This document shows positions 15,751 through 23,439 of a stretch of DNA of 33,099 nt, in pieces. Where the stretch lies: assembly GCF_019431455.1 (NCBI RefSeq), contig NZ_JAHYSR010000032.1:1-33099 (forward strand), given 5' to 3'. The notes below the pieces were generated by a model, which did no database searches, was not told the DNA's origin, and was given only the letters and a program-made list of their open reading frames with translations. The number at the start of each line of letters is the position of its first letter. Positions within the stretch are counted from its first letter, which is position 1. This DNA comes from Paracoccus bogoriensis (GTDB taxonomy: Bacteria > Pseudomonadota > Alphaproteobacteria > Rhodobacterales > Rhodobacteraceae). The position numbers were made by a program, and so were the translations under genes.

Positions 15751-16356
15751 TCACGCCGCCAGCGAAAAGGCGCGCGCCTCGATATCGACAAGCAGGCGGC
15801 CCAACTCGGCCACCGAACGATAGAACCGGGCACTGGGCGCCACGGCGAGATCGTCGAAGAACTGCCCGGCCCAAGGCGCGACATGACGCGCGAAAAAGGC
15901 CGATTGTTCATCAAGGCCGGCCGCGATCCGGCCATGGGCCATGTCTGCCATCACCTCGAACAGCAGGGCGATGTGGTCCTCGGGCTCGAACCGGCCCTCG
16001 GCCCGCGCGACGCCAAGGCGTGCCAGATCGGCGCGAACCTCGGCCAGCGGGCGCTCGTTGAGGAAGCCGGTCCGGTAAAAACTGCCATAGGGCAGCAATT
16101 CGCCGCGCCCGACACCGACGAAGACAGCGAAGAATTCGCGTTCGACCTGGGCGGCATCGGTGCGCGCCGCCGCAGCGGCCAAGGCGTTCACCGCCTGGCC
16201 GAACGCCGTCGAATCGCCGGACAGGCCGGCAATACCGTCCAGCAGATCCTGCGAAGGCGCAGCAGCAAGCAGAGCGCCCAGGAAGCGATACTGATCGCCA
16301 CGGGCGCGGTCCATTCCCTCGATAGCTGGCCCCGCAGCGGGCTGGCTGTCTGTCAT
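15751..16356 (-). CDS. TorD/DmsD-family chaperone for the formate dehydrogenase
   Basis: A 201-residue, largely helical cytoplasmic protein. DQYRFLGALLAAAPSQDLL begins the family fold, EREFFAVFVGVGRGELLPYGSFY matches the conserved Y/F-E-xxFxG-P-x-G-S-x-Y motif, and EPEDHIALLFEVM matches the EPxDHI motif. TorD-type proteins bind Tat signal peptides and the apo molybdoenzyme, delaying export until the cofactor is inserted. The gene precedes the Tat peptide and FDH alpha, so that FDH is its expected client. The ATG at 16356 has AGAGGA about 11 nt upstream, a rather long spacing. Confidence 0.9.
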   Translation of the reverse strand: MTDSQPAAGPAIEGMDRARGDQYRFLGALLAAAPSQDLLDGIAGLSGDSTAFGQAVNALAAAAARTDAAQVEREFFAVFVGVGRGELLPYGSFYRTGFLNERPLAEVRADLARLGVARAEGRFEPEDHIALLFEVMADMAHGRIAAGLDEQSAFFARHVAPWAGQFFDDLAVAPSARFYRSVAELGRLLVDIEARAFSLAA

Positions 16357-16506
16357 GTCAGTGCATTTCCTCTGATCGCTGCATTGACATGCAACGGGAT
16401 GTAAACGTTAGCGGATTGACGCTATTCTGTCCACAAGATCCGGCAGAGCTGCGACCAGCGCCCCGGCTCTGGTATCGACCGGTGGCGCGACAACGCGGTC
16501 GCGGCG
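16357..16506 (-). promoter_or_regulatory. Spacer before the torD-fdh genes; possible promoter/operator
   Basis: This 150-bp spacer is the only sizeable gap between the DUF block and the FDH genes. It contains a perfect inverted repeat TGCAT-TGAC-ATGCA (16380-16393) and an ACATG...GATGTAAAC element (16387-16406) that loosely recalls the ACATG...CATGTAAC repeat before tupB. No convincing -35/-10 pair was identified. A promoter or regulator site here is inference from the gap and the repeats. Confidence 0.35.
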
Positions 16507-17094
16507 TCAGGTCGGCAATGCACCGCCATGCCGGTGAGGGCGCTGCGGGGCTGGCGAATCATCGTCGGGATGCGCAGCTTGCGCAGCAGCGTCAGGCAGG
16601 ATCGAGCCACGATCTTCGGACGCGGCTGAAGCCTCGGAAGGGGCCTCGGCCATGGTGGGCGCGTCCGCAGGTTCGGGCGCGGGCGGCGGCTTCGGGGGGG
16701 CCAGCAGATCGCGCAGCATCTGCGCCGCGCGTTCCGGCGCCGGGGCACAGCCGTCGCCCGGGACGCCGCCAGGCGTGTTCCAGTCCCAGGCGTAATCCAC
16801 CGCCGGATCGCGGTGATCGCGAATCGCGGGTGTCAGCATCCAGATCCGCCTCAGCGCCGCGTTCTTCAGCACGGCAGGCACGCCGGGACGCAGAAAGGCG
16901 CGGATGTCGCTGCCTGCGGTCAGATCCTCGATGCGCGGCAGGGCGGCCAATTCCTCGTCGGACAGGGTTTCGGGTTCGACGGGTTCAGTTTCAGGCAGGG
17001 CTTCGGCTGCGGGTTGCTCTGGCTCGGGCGCGGTCCGGGCCTTGCGTTTACGGCGCGACCAGCGCGACAGGAAGTTGTCATCCTTGTCGCTCAC
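16507..17094 (-). CDS. DUF3306 domain-containing protein
   Basis: A 195-residue protein: a short basic start (DNFLSRWSRRKRKAR), a Glu/Pro-rich linker, then the family core with LPRIEDLTAGSDIRAFLRPG, VPAVLKNAALRRIW and PAVDYAWDWNTPGGVPG, and a disordered Ala/Pro-rich tail. The core matches DUF3306, known for co-occurring with DUF3305 and formate dehydrogenase genes. No catalytic residues can be named. The start is a GTG at 17094 overlapping the DUF3305 stop by 4 nt. It is last in the DUF block and 150 nt before torD. Confidence 0.85.
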   Translation of the reverse strand: MSDKDDNFLSRWSRRKRKARTAPEPEQPAAEALPETEPVEPETLSDEELAALPRIEDLTAGSDIRAFLRPGVPAVLKNAALRRIWMLTPAIRDHRDPAVDYAWDWNTPGGVPGDGCAPAPERAAQMLRDLLAPPKPPPAPEPADAPTMAEAPSEASAASEDRGSILPDAAAQAAHPDDDSPAPQRPHRHGGALPT

Positions 17095-17630
17095 AGGTCC
17101 AGCCCCTTGCCCTTGCGCGCCTGCCACGAATCCTCGGGCCGCAGCACGCGCGGACCGCGTGCGATCAGCGCATTGGGATCGTTCGGCAAGCGCTTGCGCT
17201 TCTTGAACGGGATCTCGACGTGATGGGTCGCCACAAAGTGCTGGACCGTCGCCTGAACAGCGGGCGGCATCGGCACTGCCGCCACGATCAGGTCCAGATC
17301 CGAAGCCAGACCCTCGCCCTCGTAAGGATCGGCGGTCAGGCAGACCAGCCGCGCCCGGGCGGGATCGGCGCCCCGCAGCGCCACCCAGATCGACGGGCGC
17401 CCGGATTGCAGGTTGTCGCGGTGATGCCCGGTATCGCCCGACCACAGGATCAGGTCGCGCCCACCCAGATACCAGGTCTCGACGCCATCCTCGCTTATCA
17501 GCAGCGTGTTGGCGGGGGTCCGGGGTTCAGGCGTCAGAACGGCCGTGGGCTGCAATTCGCCCTTGCCCCAGCGGGTGACCGGAGGGCGACGGATCGCCAG
17601 AACGCCGAGACGCAGGACGTGCTGTGGCAT
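17091..17630 (-). CDS. DUF3305 domain-containing protein
   Basis: A 179-residue protein with the family order: VTRWGKGELQPTAVL near the start (the conserved W after a basic residue), WYLGGRDLILWSGDTGHHRDNL, RPSIWVALRG, VCLTADPYEGEGL, then a basic IPFKKRKR and PEDSWQARKGKG at the end. DUF3305 is routinely next to DUF3306 and FDH genes in alpha- and betaproteobacteria. The DPYEGE/GEG text is its hallmark. No known fold or activity is assigned; a soluble cytoplasmic location is expected because no signal or membrane span is visible. ATG at 17630 follows a GGGGGGAAAA ribosome site. Confidence 0.87.
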   Translation of the reverse strand: MPQHVLRLGVLAIRRPPVTRWGKGELQPTAVLTPEPRTPANTLLISEDGVETWYLGGRDLILWSGDTGHHRDNLQSGRPSIWVALRGADPARARLVCLTADPYEGEGLASDLDLIVAAVPMPPAVQATVQHFVATHHVEIPFKKRKRLPNDPNALIARGPRVLRPEDSWQARKGKGLDL

Positions 17631-17643
17631 CGGCTTTTCCCCC

Positions 17644-18633
17644 CTAATGCAGCGCAGGTTCTGCCAAAGGCAGACCCGACAGCAGGTTTTGCGGCTTCAT
17701 CCGCAGCGTGTTATCGGCCGGAAGGCCCAGGATCAGCCAGACCGGCTGGCCCGCAAGATCGGCGCGCACCGGCACATGAGGCCCGAAATCCAGCCGGAAC
17801 AGACCCACCAGTGTCGCGGGCAGCGCCCGTCCATGCCAGAGCGCATCACCGATTGCAGTCCCTGCGGGATCAAGGCCCACATACCAGCGCAGATCGACAT
17901 CCTGGGCCGAGGTCTGCGCCGTCACCGTCACTTCGATCCCCAACATATGCGTGATGAAGGCCTCAAGCGCCCGCGCCATGCCCGCCCGCGCCAAAGGGTC
18001 GCCACCGAAGTTCAGCACGGTCGTATGCGCGTCGGAACGCGACCAATAGGTCCATTCATTGCCGCCGCCCAGCACGTCCAGCCCGTCCACCCCGCCCGAG
18101 AACATCGCGGTCAGAGGCGCGGCCTGCATGTCCCGGGCGAATTGCGTCACCAACTCGTCATCGGCCAGCAAGAGCCTTCCGTCCTTCACATGCGCGCGCT
18201 GGGGTCGGAAAAGACACTCGGCCGCACGCAGGACTTGGGGATCATCGCAGCCGTCCAGCGCGTTGCGCAGGATCAGCTGCACCAGTTGCGACAGGAATAG
18301 GACTGGCAGGCGCAGGCCCTGTTCCATGATGGCGGCATATCCGGCCTCGATCGTGCCCGCGCGCAGCAGGTGATCGCGCAGCGTCAGGAAAAAACGCCAG
18401 TTCTCTTGCGCGTCACGGTCGGCCAAAGCGGCCAGTTCGGATACAGGCACCTCGGCGCGGGGCCTCTGCAGCAGCCGCCCATGCAGCGCCCGTTCCGCCG
18501 CGCAGGCATCGGGCGGGGGCAGCAATTCGGGGCGCGCCAGCCATGCCAGCAGCAATTCGTCGGTGACCACCATGCGCCCTGCCGCGTCCAGCCGCGTCAG
18601 ATGATGGCCCGAGGCAACCCAGAATTCCGGCAT
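17644..18633 (-). CDS. DUF6352 family protein
   Basis: A 329-residue soluble protein starting PEFWVASGHHLTRLD, with TDELLLAWLARPELLPP, DRDAQENWRFFLTLRDHLL and, in the middle, GLRLPVLFLSQLVQLILRNAL. The second half includes NEWTYWSRSDAHTTVLNFGG and DLRWYVGLDPAGTAIGDALW. This fits DUF6352, a family of FDH-linked proteins. No signal peptide, no known catalytic motif and no cysteine cluster is visible. Its ATG overlaps the DUF6505 stop by one base (TGATG), so the two are probably co-translated. Confidence 0.82.
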   Translation of the reverse strand: MPEFWVASGHHLTRLDAAGRMVVTDELLLAWLARPELLPPPDACAAERALHGRLLQRPRAEVPVSELAALADRDAQENWRFFLTLRDHLLRAGTIEAGYAAIMEQGLRLPVLFLSQLVQLILRNALDGCDDPQVLRAAECLFRPQRAHVKDGRLLLADDELVTQFARDMQAAPLTAMFSGGVDGLDVLGGGNEWTYWSRSDAHTTVLNFGGDPLARAGMARALEAFITHMLGIEVTVTAQTSAQDVDLRWYVGLDPAGTAIGDALWHGRALPATLVGLFRLDFGPHVPVRADLAGQPVWLILGLPADNTLRMKPQNLLSGLPLAEPALH

Positions 18634-19178
18634 CAGACCCGCCCTTTCAGATCGAAGATGTCCACGTGATCCTCGACTTCCTCGAAGAACTGGAAGGCGC
18701 GGTCATGGCCCCGAAGGTGGCTGGCCGAAAAGGCGGTCTCATCGCGGGGCCTCAGCGTGCGGAACTGTTCGCGGATATCAGGGCCGTCATGCCGCCGATG
18801 CAGCGCGATCAGGCGGTTCAGGTCGTGGCCGTGGCACAGGGCCTCGGCCAGGGCGACCTCTTCCTCGGCGGCGGGTCGGGCGGCCTCGACCGAGGGCGCG
18901 CCCAGATGCACGACCAATTGGCGCGCCAGCGTCTCGACCATCGCCGCACGCTCGGCGGCGCTGGCCTGCTGCACGGTGACAAGGGTGGAATGCCCGAAGC
19001 TGTCCACCCCCAGAAAGCCCGAGCGGAAGGCGATGGCCTCCTTTCGGGACAGATCGCCGGCATCGCGCCCCCAGAAGAGGAACGTGCCCGGCACCGCCCA
19101 TTCGCCCGGCTCTGCCGCGCGGGCAAAGACGACCGTGTCGGAGGCGTCCAGCCGGATGGTGCGCGGCAGACGGGTCAC
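18633..19178 (-). CDS. DUF6505 family protein
   Basis: A 181-residue protein with LPRTIRLDASDTVVFARAAE, WAVPGTFLFWG, KEAIAFRSGFLGVDSFGHSTL and, at the end, HDRAFQFFEEVEDHVDIFDL. The pattern matches DUF6505. The interior has a CHGHDLNRLIALHRRH segment whose cysteine and histidines could bind a metal, although nothing shows that they do. The start is a GTG at 19178 overlapping the previous stop by 4 nt. Tight overlap with both neighbours argues for a shared process. Confidence 0.8.
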   Translation of the reverse strand: MTRLPRTIRLDASDTVVFARAAEPGEWAVPGTFLFWGRDAGDLSRKEAIAFRSGFLGVDSFGHSTLVTVQQASAAERAAMVETLARQLVVHLGAPSVEAARPAAEEEVALAEALCHGHDLNRLIALHRRHDGPDIREQFRTLRPRDETAFSASHLRGHDRAFQFFEEVEDHVDIFDLKGRV

Positions 19179-19900
19179 AGGCGCGGCCCCGTCTCGTCGC
19201 GCCAGTCCTGCGCGGCCAGTGCCTCGGCCAGGGCGGCAAAGCGGCGGCCACCGCCCGAGGGTGTCATCTCGAACAGGCGGTCGCCCTCGATCCGCCGGAC
19301 GCCGCGCAGCAGCGGCGGATCCACGCGCATCAGGTAGCGGTTGGTCACGGCATCAAAGCCGTCATGCGTCCAGCGGTCGAAATAGAGCATCATGTAGGAC
19401 GCGAAGGTCGAGACGATCAGCCCTGCGGGGTCGAAGCCCTCCTCTTTCAACGAGGTGCTGTGCGGATAGAGCCCGGGCTCGGCAATCTGGTCGCGATCCG
19501 CGATGAGTTCAGCGCCAAAGACCATCCAGTCGGGCACCTGATCCTCGGCACAGCCGGGCGCCACGACAAGGCGTCCGCCCCCCAGACGCGCGGCATCATA
19601 GATCACCCGGTCGGGCCACTCCAGCCGCACGGGCCGTTCCGGCGGACAATGCGCAGCCAAGGCATCGGCCAGCGCGGTCATGCCCAGAAGAAACGCGCGC
19701 CGGGCCTCTGCCAGTGGCACTTCGGGTTCCAGAACGACGGCAAAGGCCAGCAGGCCGGGCGATTCATGCATGACCAGAAGGCCCGCACCATGGTCAGGCG
19801 CCAGCCGGGCGGCCTCGACCAGGGCGTCGCGCGCGTCGCTGCGGTGCAGCGTGAATGCCGGCGGCAGATCCACCCGTGCGGGCGCGATGGTTTGTGACAT
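19175..19900 (-). CDS. Biotin/lipoate-protein ligase-like protein (DUF4444 type)
   Basis: A 241-residue protein related in fold to biotin and lipoate protein ligases: PAFTLHRSDARDALVEAA, LAFAVVLEPEVPL (a strand-helix pair matching the ligase core), RLEWPDRVIYDAARLGGGRLV (the WPND/GGxL-like cofactor region of the fold), and TSLKEEGFDPAG. The classical GRGRxGR loop of BirA is not visible, so substrate and activity are uncertain. It opens the DUF block, with AGGAG 5 nt before the ATG at 19900, and is divergent from the large ferredoxin-like gene. Covalent modification of an FDH-related protein is one possibility, unproven. Confidence 0.82.
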   Translation of the reverse strand: MSQTIAPARVDLPPAFTLHRSDARDALVEAARLAPDHGAGLLVMHESPGLLAFAVVLEPEVPLAEARRAFLLGMTALADALAAHCPPERPVRLEWPDRVIYDAARLGGGRLVVAPGCAEDQVPDWMVFGAELIADRDQIAEPGLYPHSTSLKEEGFDPAGLIVSTFASYMMLYFDRWTHDGFDAVTNRYLMRVDPPLLRGVRRIEGDRLFEMTPSGGGRRFAALAEALAAQDWRDETGPRL

Positions 19901-19991
19901 TCCGCTCCTCCCCCGCTACCTTTTGCAGGCAGTTCGGACTACATCTGCACAGATAGTCCAGCCAAAGCCCATCGAAAAGGCCCAGCCCGAC
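19901..19991. promoter_or_regulatory. Divergent control region between the DUF block and the ferredoxin-like gene
   Basis: This 91-bp divergent spacer holds an inverted repeat GGACTA (19937-19942) and TAGTCC (19955-19960), 12 nt apart, and the 10-mer CTTTTGCAGG (19920-19929), which is also found in the tupB/regulator divergent region at 4123-4132. Control by the same oxyanion-sensing regulator is possible. No convincing promoter hexamers were identified. Confidence 0.4.
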
Positions 19992-21944
19992 ATGACAGAC
20001 GCGCGAATGATCTGCACCTGCGAGGGAACGATGACCCTGGCGCCCGAAACGCTTGGCGCCGAGGGCAGGCCAGCGACCCAGCTTTGCCGCGCCCAGCTGG
20101 ACCATTTCCGCGCGGCGCTTGGCGATTTCGCACGGATCACGGTGGCTTGCACGCAGGAGGCGCCGCTGTTCTCCGAGGTAGCACAGGATGCGGGCTATGA
20201 CGGCACGCTGCGCTTCGCCAATATCCGCGAGACGGCGGGCTGGTCGGACGAAGGAGCAAAGGCCGCGCCCAAGATGGCCGCCCTGCTGGCCATGGCCGAG
20301 ATCGAGGCCAGCCCATTCGAGGTCGTCACCCTGGAAAGCAACGGTGTCGCGCTGATCCTTGGCCGCGACGCGACCGCTCTGGAGGTCGCACGCGATCTGG
20401 CCGACCATCTGGATATCACGGTGCTGCTGCTGCCGGGGTCCGATGTGGTCCCGCCGCGCCAGACGACCTGGCCCGTCATGCAGGGCCGGATCGGTGCCGC
20501 ACGCGGCCATCTGGGCGCGTTCGAACTGACCGTGAATGCCTTTGCCGCGCCAGCGCCCTCGTCCCGCGCAAGGCTGGAATTCGGCCCCGGCCGCGACGGG
20601 GCCGTGTCGCGCGCGGATCTGGTGATCGACCTGACCGGCAATCCCGCACTGTTCCACACGACCCGCCCCGGCTATCTGCGCGCCGATCCGCGCGACCGGG
20701 GCGCGGTCGCGCGGCTGGTGGCCGAGGCCGCGCAGATGGTCGGCACGTTCGACAAGCCGAAATTCATCGACTTCACGCCCGGCCTCTGCGCCCATTCGCG
20801 CAACACGCTGACCGGCTGCACGCGCTGCCTGGACCTCTGCCCGACCGGCGCCATCACGCCGGCGGGCGACAGCGTGATGATCGACCCTGCCATCTGCGCG
20901 GGCTGCGGGCAATGCGCGGCAGCCTGCCCCACCGGGGCCGCCGCCTATGCGCTGCCGGTCGTCGTCAATATCGCGCAGCGCCTGCGCCGGGGCCTTCAGG
21001 CCTGGTTCGCAGCGGGCGCCAGGACCGCGCCCGTGATCCTGTTCCACGACGAAGGCCACGGCGCGCCCCTGATCGACGCGATGGCGCGGTTCGGGCGCGG
21101 CCTGCCCGCCCATGTCATCCCGGTCCCCGTGAACGAGCCCAGCCAGGTCGGCCCCGAAATCATGGCGGCGGCGCTGGCCTGGGGCGCGGGCGGGGTCCGC
21201 GTTCTGGCCAAGGACCGGCCCGCCCATCCGCTGGACGGGCTGGCCGCGACCCTGACGCTGATGGGCGCGGTCTGCTCTGCCTCGGGCCTTGCCGCCGATG
21301 CCTGCGCGCTGGTCCAGACCGACGATCCCGACGCGCTGGAGGCCGCCCTCTGGCACCCCGCCCCCGCGGCCCGGCCCGCGCGGTCAGGCTTTCTGCCGCC
21401 CGAGGACAAGCGCGGCCTGCTGACACTGGCCATGGCGGAACTGAACCGCACCGCCCCTGCCCCCGCAAGCCGCATCGCCCTGCCCGCGGGTGCGCCCTTT
21501 GGCACCGTGCATCTGGATACGGATGCCTGCACGCTCTGCCTGTCCTGCGTGGGTGCCTGCCCGGCCAGCGCGCTTGGCGACATGCCCGACAAGCCCAGCC
21601 TGCGCTTTTCGGAAAGCGCCTGCGTGCAATGCGGCATCTGCGAAGCGACCTGTCCCGAACAGGCCATCACGATCGAGCCCCGCATCGACTTCGCCGCCTG
21701 GTCCCAGCCACGTCGCATTCTCAAGGAGGAAGAGCCTTTCTGCTGCACCTCCTGCGGCAAGCCCTTCGGGACAGGCTCCAGCATTCGCCGGGTGATGGAA
21801 AGGCTGGAAGGCCACTGGATGTTCAGCGGCCCCGAGGGCGAAAGCCGCCGCCGCCTGTTGACGATGTGCGACGATTGCCGCACCCGTGAGGTGGTCATGG
21901 CCGGATTCGACCCGCATGACAGTGGCCAGACCGGGCCCCGCTGA
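19992..21944 (+). CDS. Large multi-[4Fe-4S] ferredoxin-like protein of the FDH locus
   Basis: A 650-residue soluble protein. The N-terminal 250 residues contain scattered cysteines (ICTC, QLC, VAC) but no standard cluster motif. Two adjacent ferredoxin motifs follow: CTRCLDLCPTG (276-284) and CAGCGQCAAACPTG (302-312). A Rossmann-like cysteine-poor region spans 345-450. A second ferredoxin pair is at 513-523 (CTLCLSCVGAC) and 544-554 (CVQCGICEATC). The C-terminus has CxxC pairs at 585-588 and 626-629 that resemble a zinc or rubredoxin-type site. It could hold four [4Fe-4S] clusters plus one metal. Proteins of this type lie near FDH in alphaproteobacteria. The electron partner is unknown. The ATG at 19992 is selected because it precedes the conserved ICTCEG; its ribosome site is weak. 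Confidence 0.85.
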   Translation: MTDARMICTCEGTMTLAPETLGAEGRPATQLCRAQLDHFRAALGDFARITVACTQEAPLFSEVAQDAGYDGTLRFANIRETAGWSDEGAKAAPKMAALLAMAEIEASPFEVVTLESNGVALILGRDATALEVARDLADHLDITVLLLPGSDVVPPRQTTWPVMQGRIGAARGHLGAFELTVNAFAAPAPSSRARLEFGPGRDGAVSRADLVIDLTGNPALFHTTRPGYLRADPRDRGAVARLVAEAAQMVGTFDKPKFIDFTPGLCAHSRNTLTGCTRCLDLCPTGAITPAGDSVMIDPAICAGCGQCAAACPTGAAAYALPVVVNIAQRLRRGLQAWFAAGARTAPVILFHDEGHGAPLIDAMARFGRGLPAHVIPVPVNEPSQVGPEIMAAALAWGAGGVRVLAKDRPAHPLDGLAATLTLMGAVCSASGLAADACALVQTDDPDALEAALWHPAPAARPARSGFLPPEDKRGLLTLAMAELNRTAPAPASRIALPAGAPFGTVHLDTDACTLCLSCVGACPASALGDMPDKPSLRFSESACVQCGICEATCPEQAITIEPRIDFAAWSQPRRILKEEEPFCCTSCGKPFGTGSSIRRVMERLEGHWMFSGPEGESRRRLLTMCDDCRTREVVMAGFDPHDSGQTGPR

Positions 21945-22118
21945 GCCAAGGCGGCGCCCAGACCGCCCGCGACCCGGCATCGACGATCCGGTTGTCTGGC
22001 GGGCAACAGCCTCCGGTCGGCGGCGTTGTCCCCGACAGCCGCGCAACAGATGACGTTGCCAGGCTTTTCCCGCGCGCGCCACCATGCTAACGCCTCCGCA
22101 ACTGGAATGAGGCCCGAC

Positions 22119-23201
22119 ATGGATGATCTGATCCCCCTGCGCCAGCAATGGCTTGACCGCATCTCGGCCGCCGCCGATCCGAACGCGCTGGAGGATGTCC
22201 GCCTCGGCGCGCTTGGCAAGAAGGGCGAGATCAGCCTGAAGATGCGCGAACTGGGCCGCATGAGCCCCGAGGAACGCCAGACCATCGGCAAGGCCCTGAA
22301 CGAGATCCGCGACGAGATCGACGCCGCGCTGCGCGCCCGCAAGCTGGCGCTGGAAGATGCCGCACTGGACGCGCGGCTGCGCGAGGAATGGCTGGACGTG
22401 ACCCTGCCGGGACGCCCGCGCCGCCAGGGCAGCATCCACCCGATCAGCCAGGTCACTGACGAGGTGACGGCAATCTTTGCCGATATGGGTTTCTCCGTGG
22501 CAGAAGGCCCGCAGGTGGAAAGCGACTGGTTCAATTTCGACGCGCTGAACATCGCGCCCGAACATCCCGCGCGCCAGGAACATGACACCTTCTTCATGCA
22601 CCGCGCCCCGGGCGACGACCGCCCGCCGCATGTGCTGCGCACCCATACCAGCCCCGTCCAGATCCGCGCAATGCAGGAACACGGCGCACCGATCCGCGTG
22701 ATCGCGCCGGGCCGCGTCTATCGCATGGACATGGACCAGACGCACACGCCGATGTTCCACCAGATCGAGGGTCTGGCCATCGACCGCGACATTTCCATGG
22801 CACAGCTGAAATGGACGCTGGAAGAATTCTGCCGCGCCTTCTTCGAGGTGGATCAGGTCGAACTGCGTTTTCGCGCCTCGCACTTCCCCTTTACCGAACC
22901 CTCGGCCGAGGTCGATATCCGTTGCTCGTGGGAGGGCGGCCAGTTGAAGATCGGCAAGGGTAATTCCTGGCTGGAAATCCTGGGCTCGGGCATGGTCCAT
23001 CCTCATGTCCTGCGCTCGGGCGGAATCGACCCGTCGCAATGGCAGGGCTTTGCCTTCGGCATGGGGATCGACCGGATCGCAATGCTGAAATATGGCATTC
23101 CAGACCTGCGCGCCTTCTTTGAAAGCGACCTGCGCTGGTTGCGGCATTACGGTTTCGCAGCGGGCGACGTGCCCAGTATCAGCGGCGGTTTGAGCCGGTA
23201 A
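22119..23201 (+). CDS. pheS: Phenylalanine-tRNA ligase alpha subunit
   Basis: A 360-residue class II synthetase subunit charging tRNA-Phe. The N-terminal coiled-coil arm (about 1-95, with [17 protein letters not shown]) precedes the catalytic core: [28 protein letters not shown] (motif 2 region), [31 protein letters not shown] and [18 protein letters not shown] (motif 3). Length and motifs are complete. ATG at 22119 with TGAGG upstream. The partner pheT is not downstream: the next gene is an unrelated sugar porin on the opposite strand, and the gene upstream belongs to the FDH locus. It is a housekeeping gene between two accessory regions. Confidence 0.97.
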   Translation: MDDLIPLRQQWLDRISAAADPNALEDVRLGALGKKGEISLKMRELGRMSPEERQTIGKALNEIRDEIDAALRARKLALEDAALDARLREEWLDVTLPGRPRRQGSIHPISQVTDEVTAIFADMGFSVAEGPQVESDWFNFDALNIAPEHPARQEHDTFFMHRAPGDDRPPHVLRTHTSPVQIRAMQEHGAPIRVIAPGRVYRMDMDQTHTPMFHQIEGLAIDRDISMAQLKWTLEEFCRAFFEVDQVELRFRASHFPFTEPSAEVDIRCSWEGGQLKIGKGNSWLEILGSGMVHPHVLRSGGIDPSQWQGFAFGMGIDRIAMLKYGIPDLRAFFESDLRWLRHYGFAAGDVPSISGGLSR

Positions 23202-23252
23202 CGCAGCCCCGGCTTGCACATCCGGGCAAGAATCGGATCGTCTTCGGCCTCT

Positions 23253-23290
23253 GGTCAACGGCCTGTTGACCGGCCCCGGCCGTGCCGGGG
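23253..23290 (+). terminator. Tandem stem-loops after pheS
   Basis: Two perfect inverted repeats follow pheS by about 50 nt: GGTCAAC (23253-23259) with GTTGACC (23265-23271), and CCCCGGC (23274-23280) with GCCGGGG (23284-23290). They could form back-to-back hairpins ending the pheS transcript. No T-run follows, so a Rho-independent mechanism is uncertain. Confidence 0.4.
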
Positions 23291-23407
23291 ATCGCGCCAG
23301 CGACGGGCCGGTGCCGTGGCGCCAACGACGCCCTTTTCCCCGCGGAGGTCGCCGCGCACTCGGCGTTGGACCGGACGCCCGCGCGCCCAGATCGGACGGT
23401 GCAGGTT

Positions 23408-23431
23408 GCCGCAGGGGACATCCCCTGCGGC
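23408..23431 (-). terminator. Strong stem-loop after the porin gene
   Basis: A perfect 10-bp inverted repeat GCCGCAGGGG/CCCCTGCGGC with a 4-nt ACAT loop, 8 nt beyond the porin stop on the minus strand. On the plus strand the stem is followed by AAGGGTTTT. Likely transcription terminator or mRNA-stabilising hairpin at the junction of convergent pheS and porin transcripts. The rest of the 23202-23439 gap holds only the repeats described and no coding signal. Confidence 0.6.
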
Positions 23432-23439
23432 AAGGGTTT

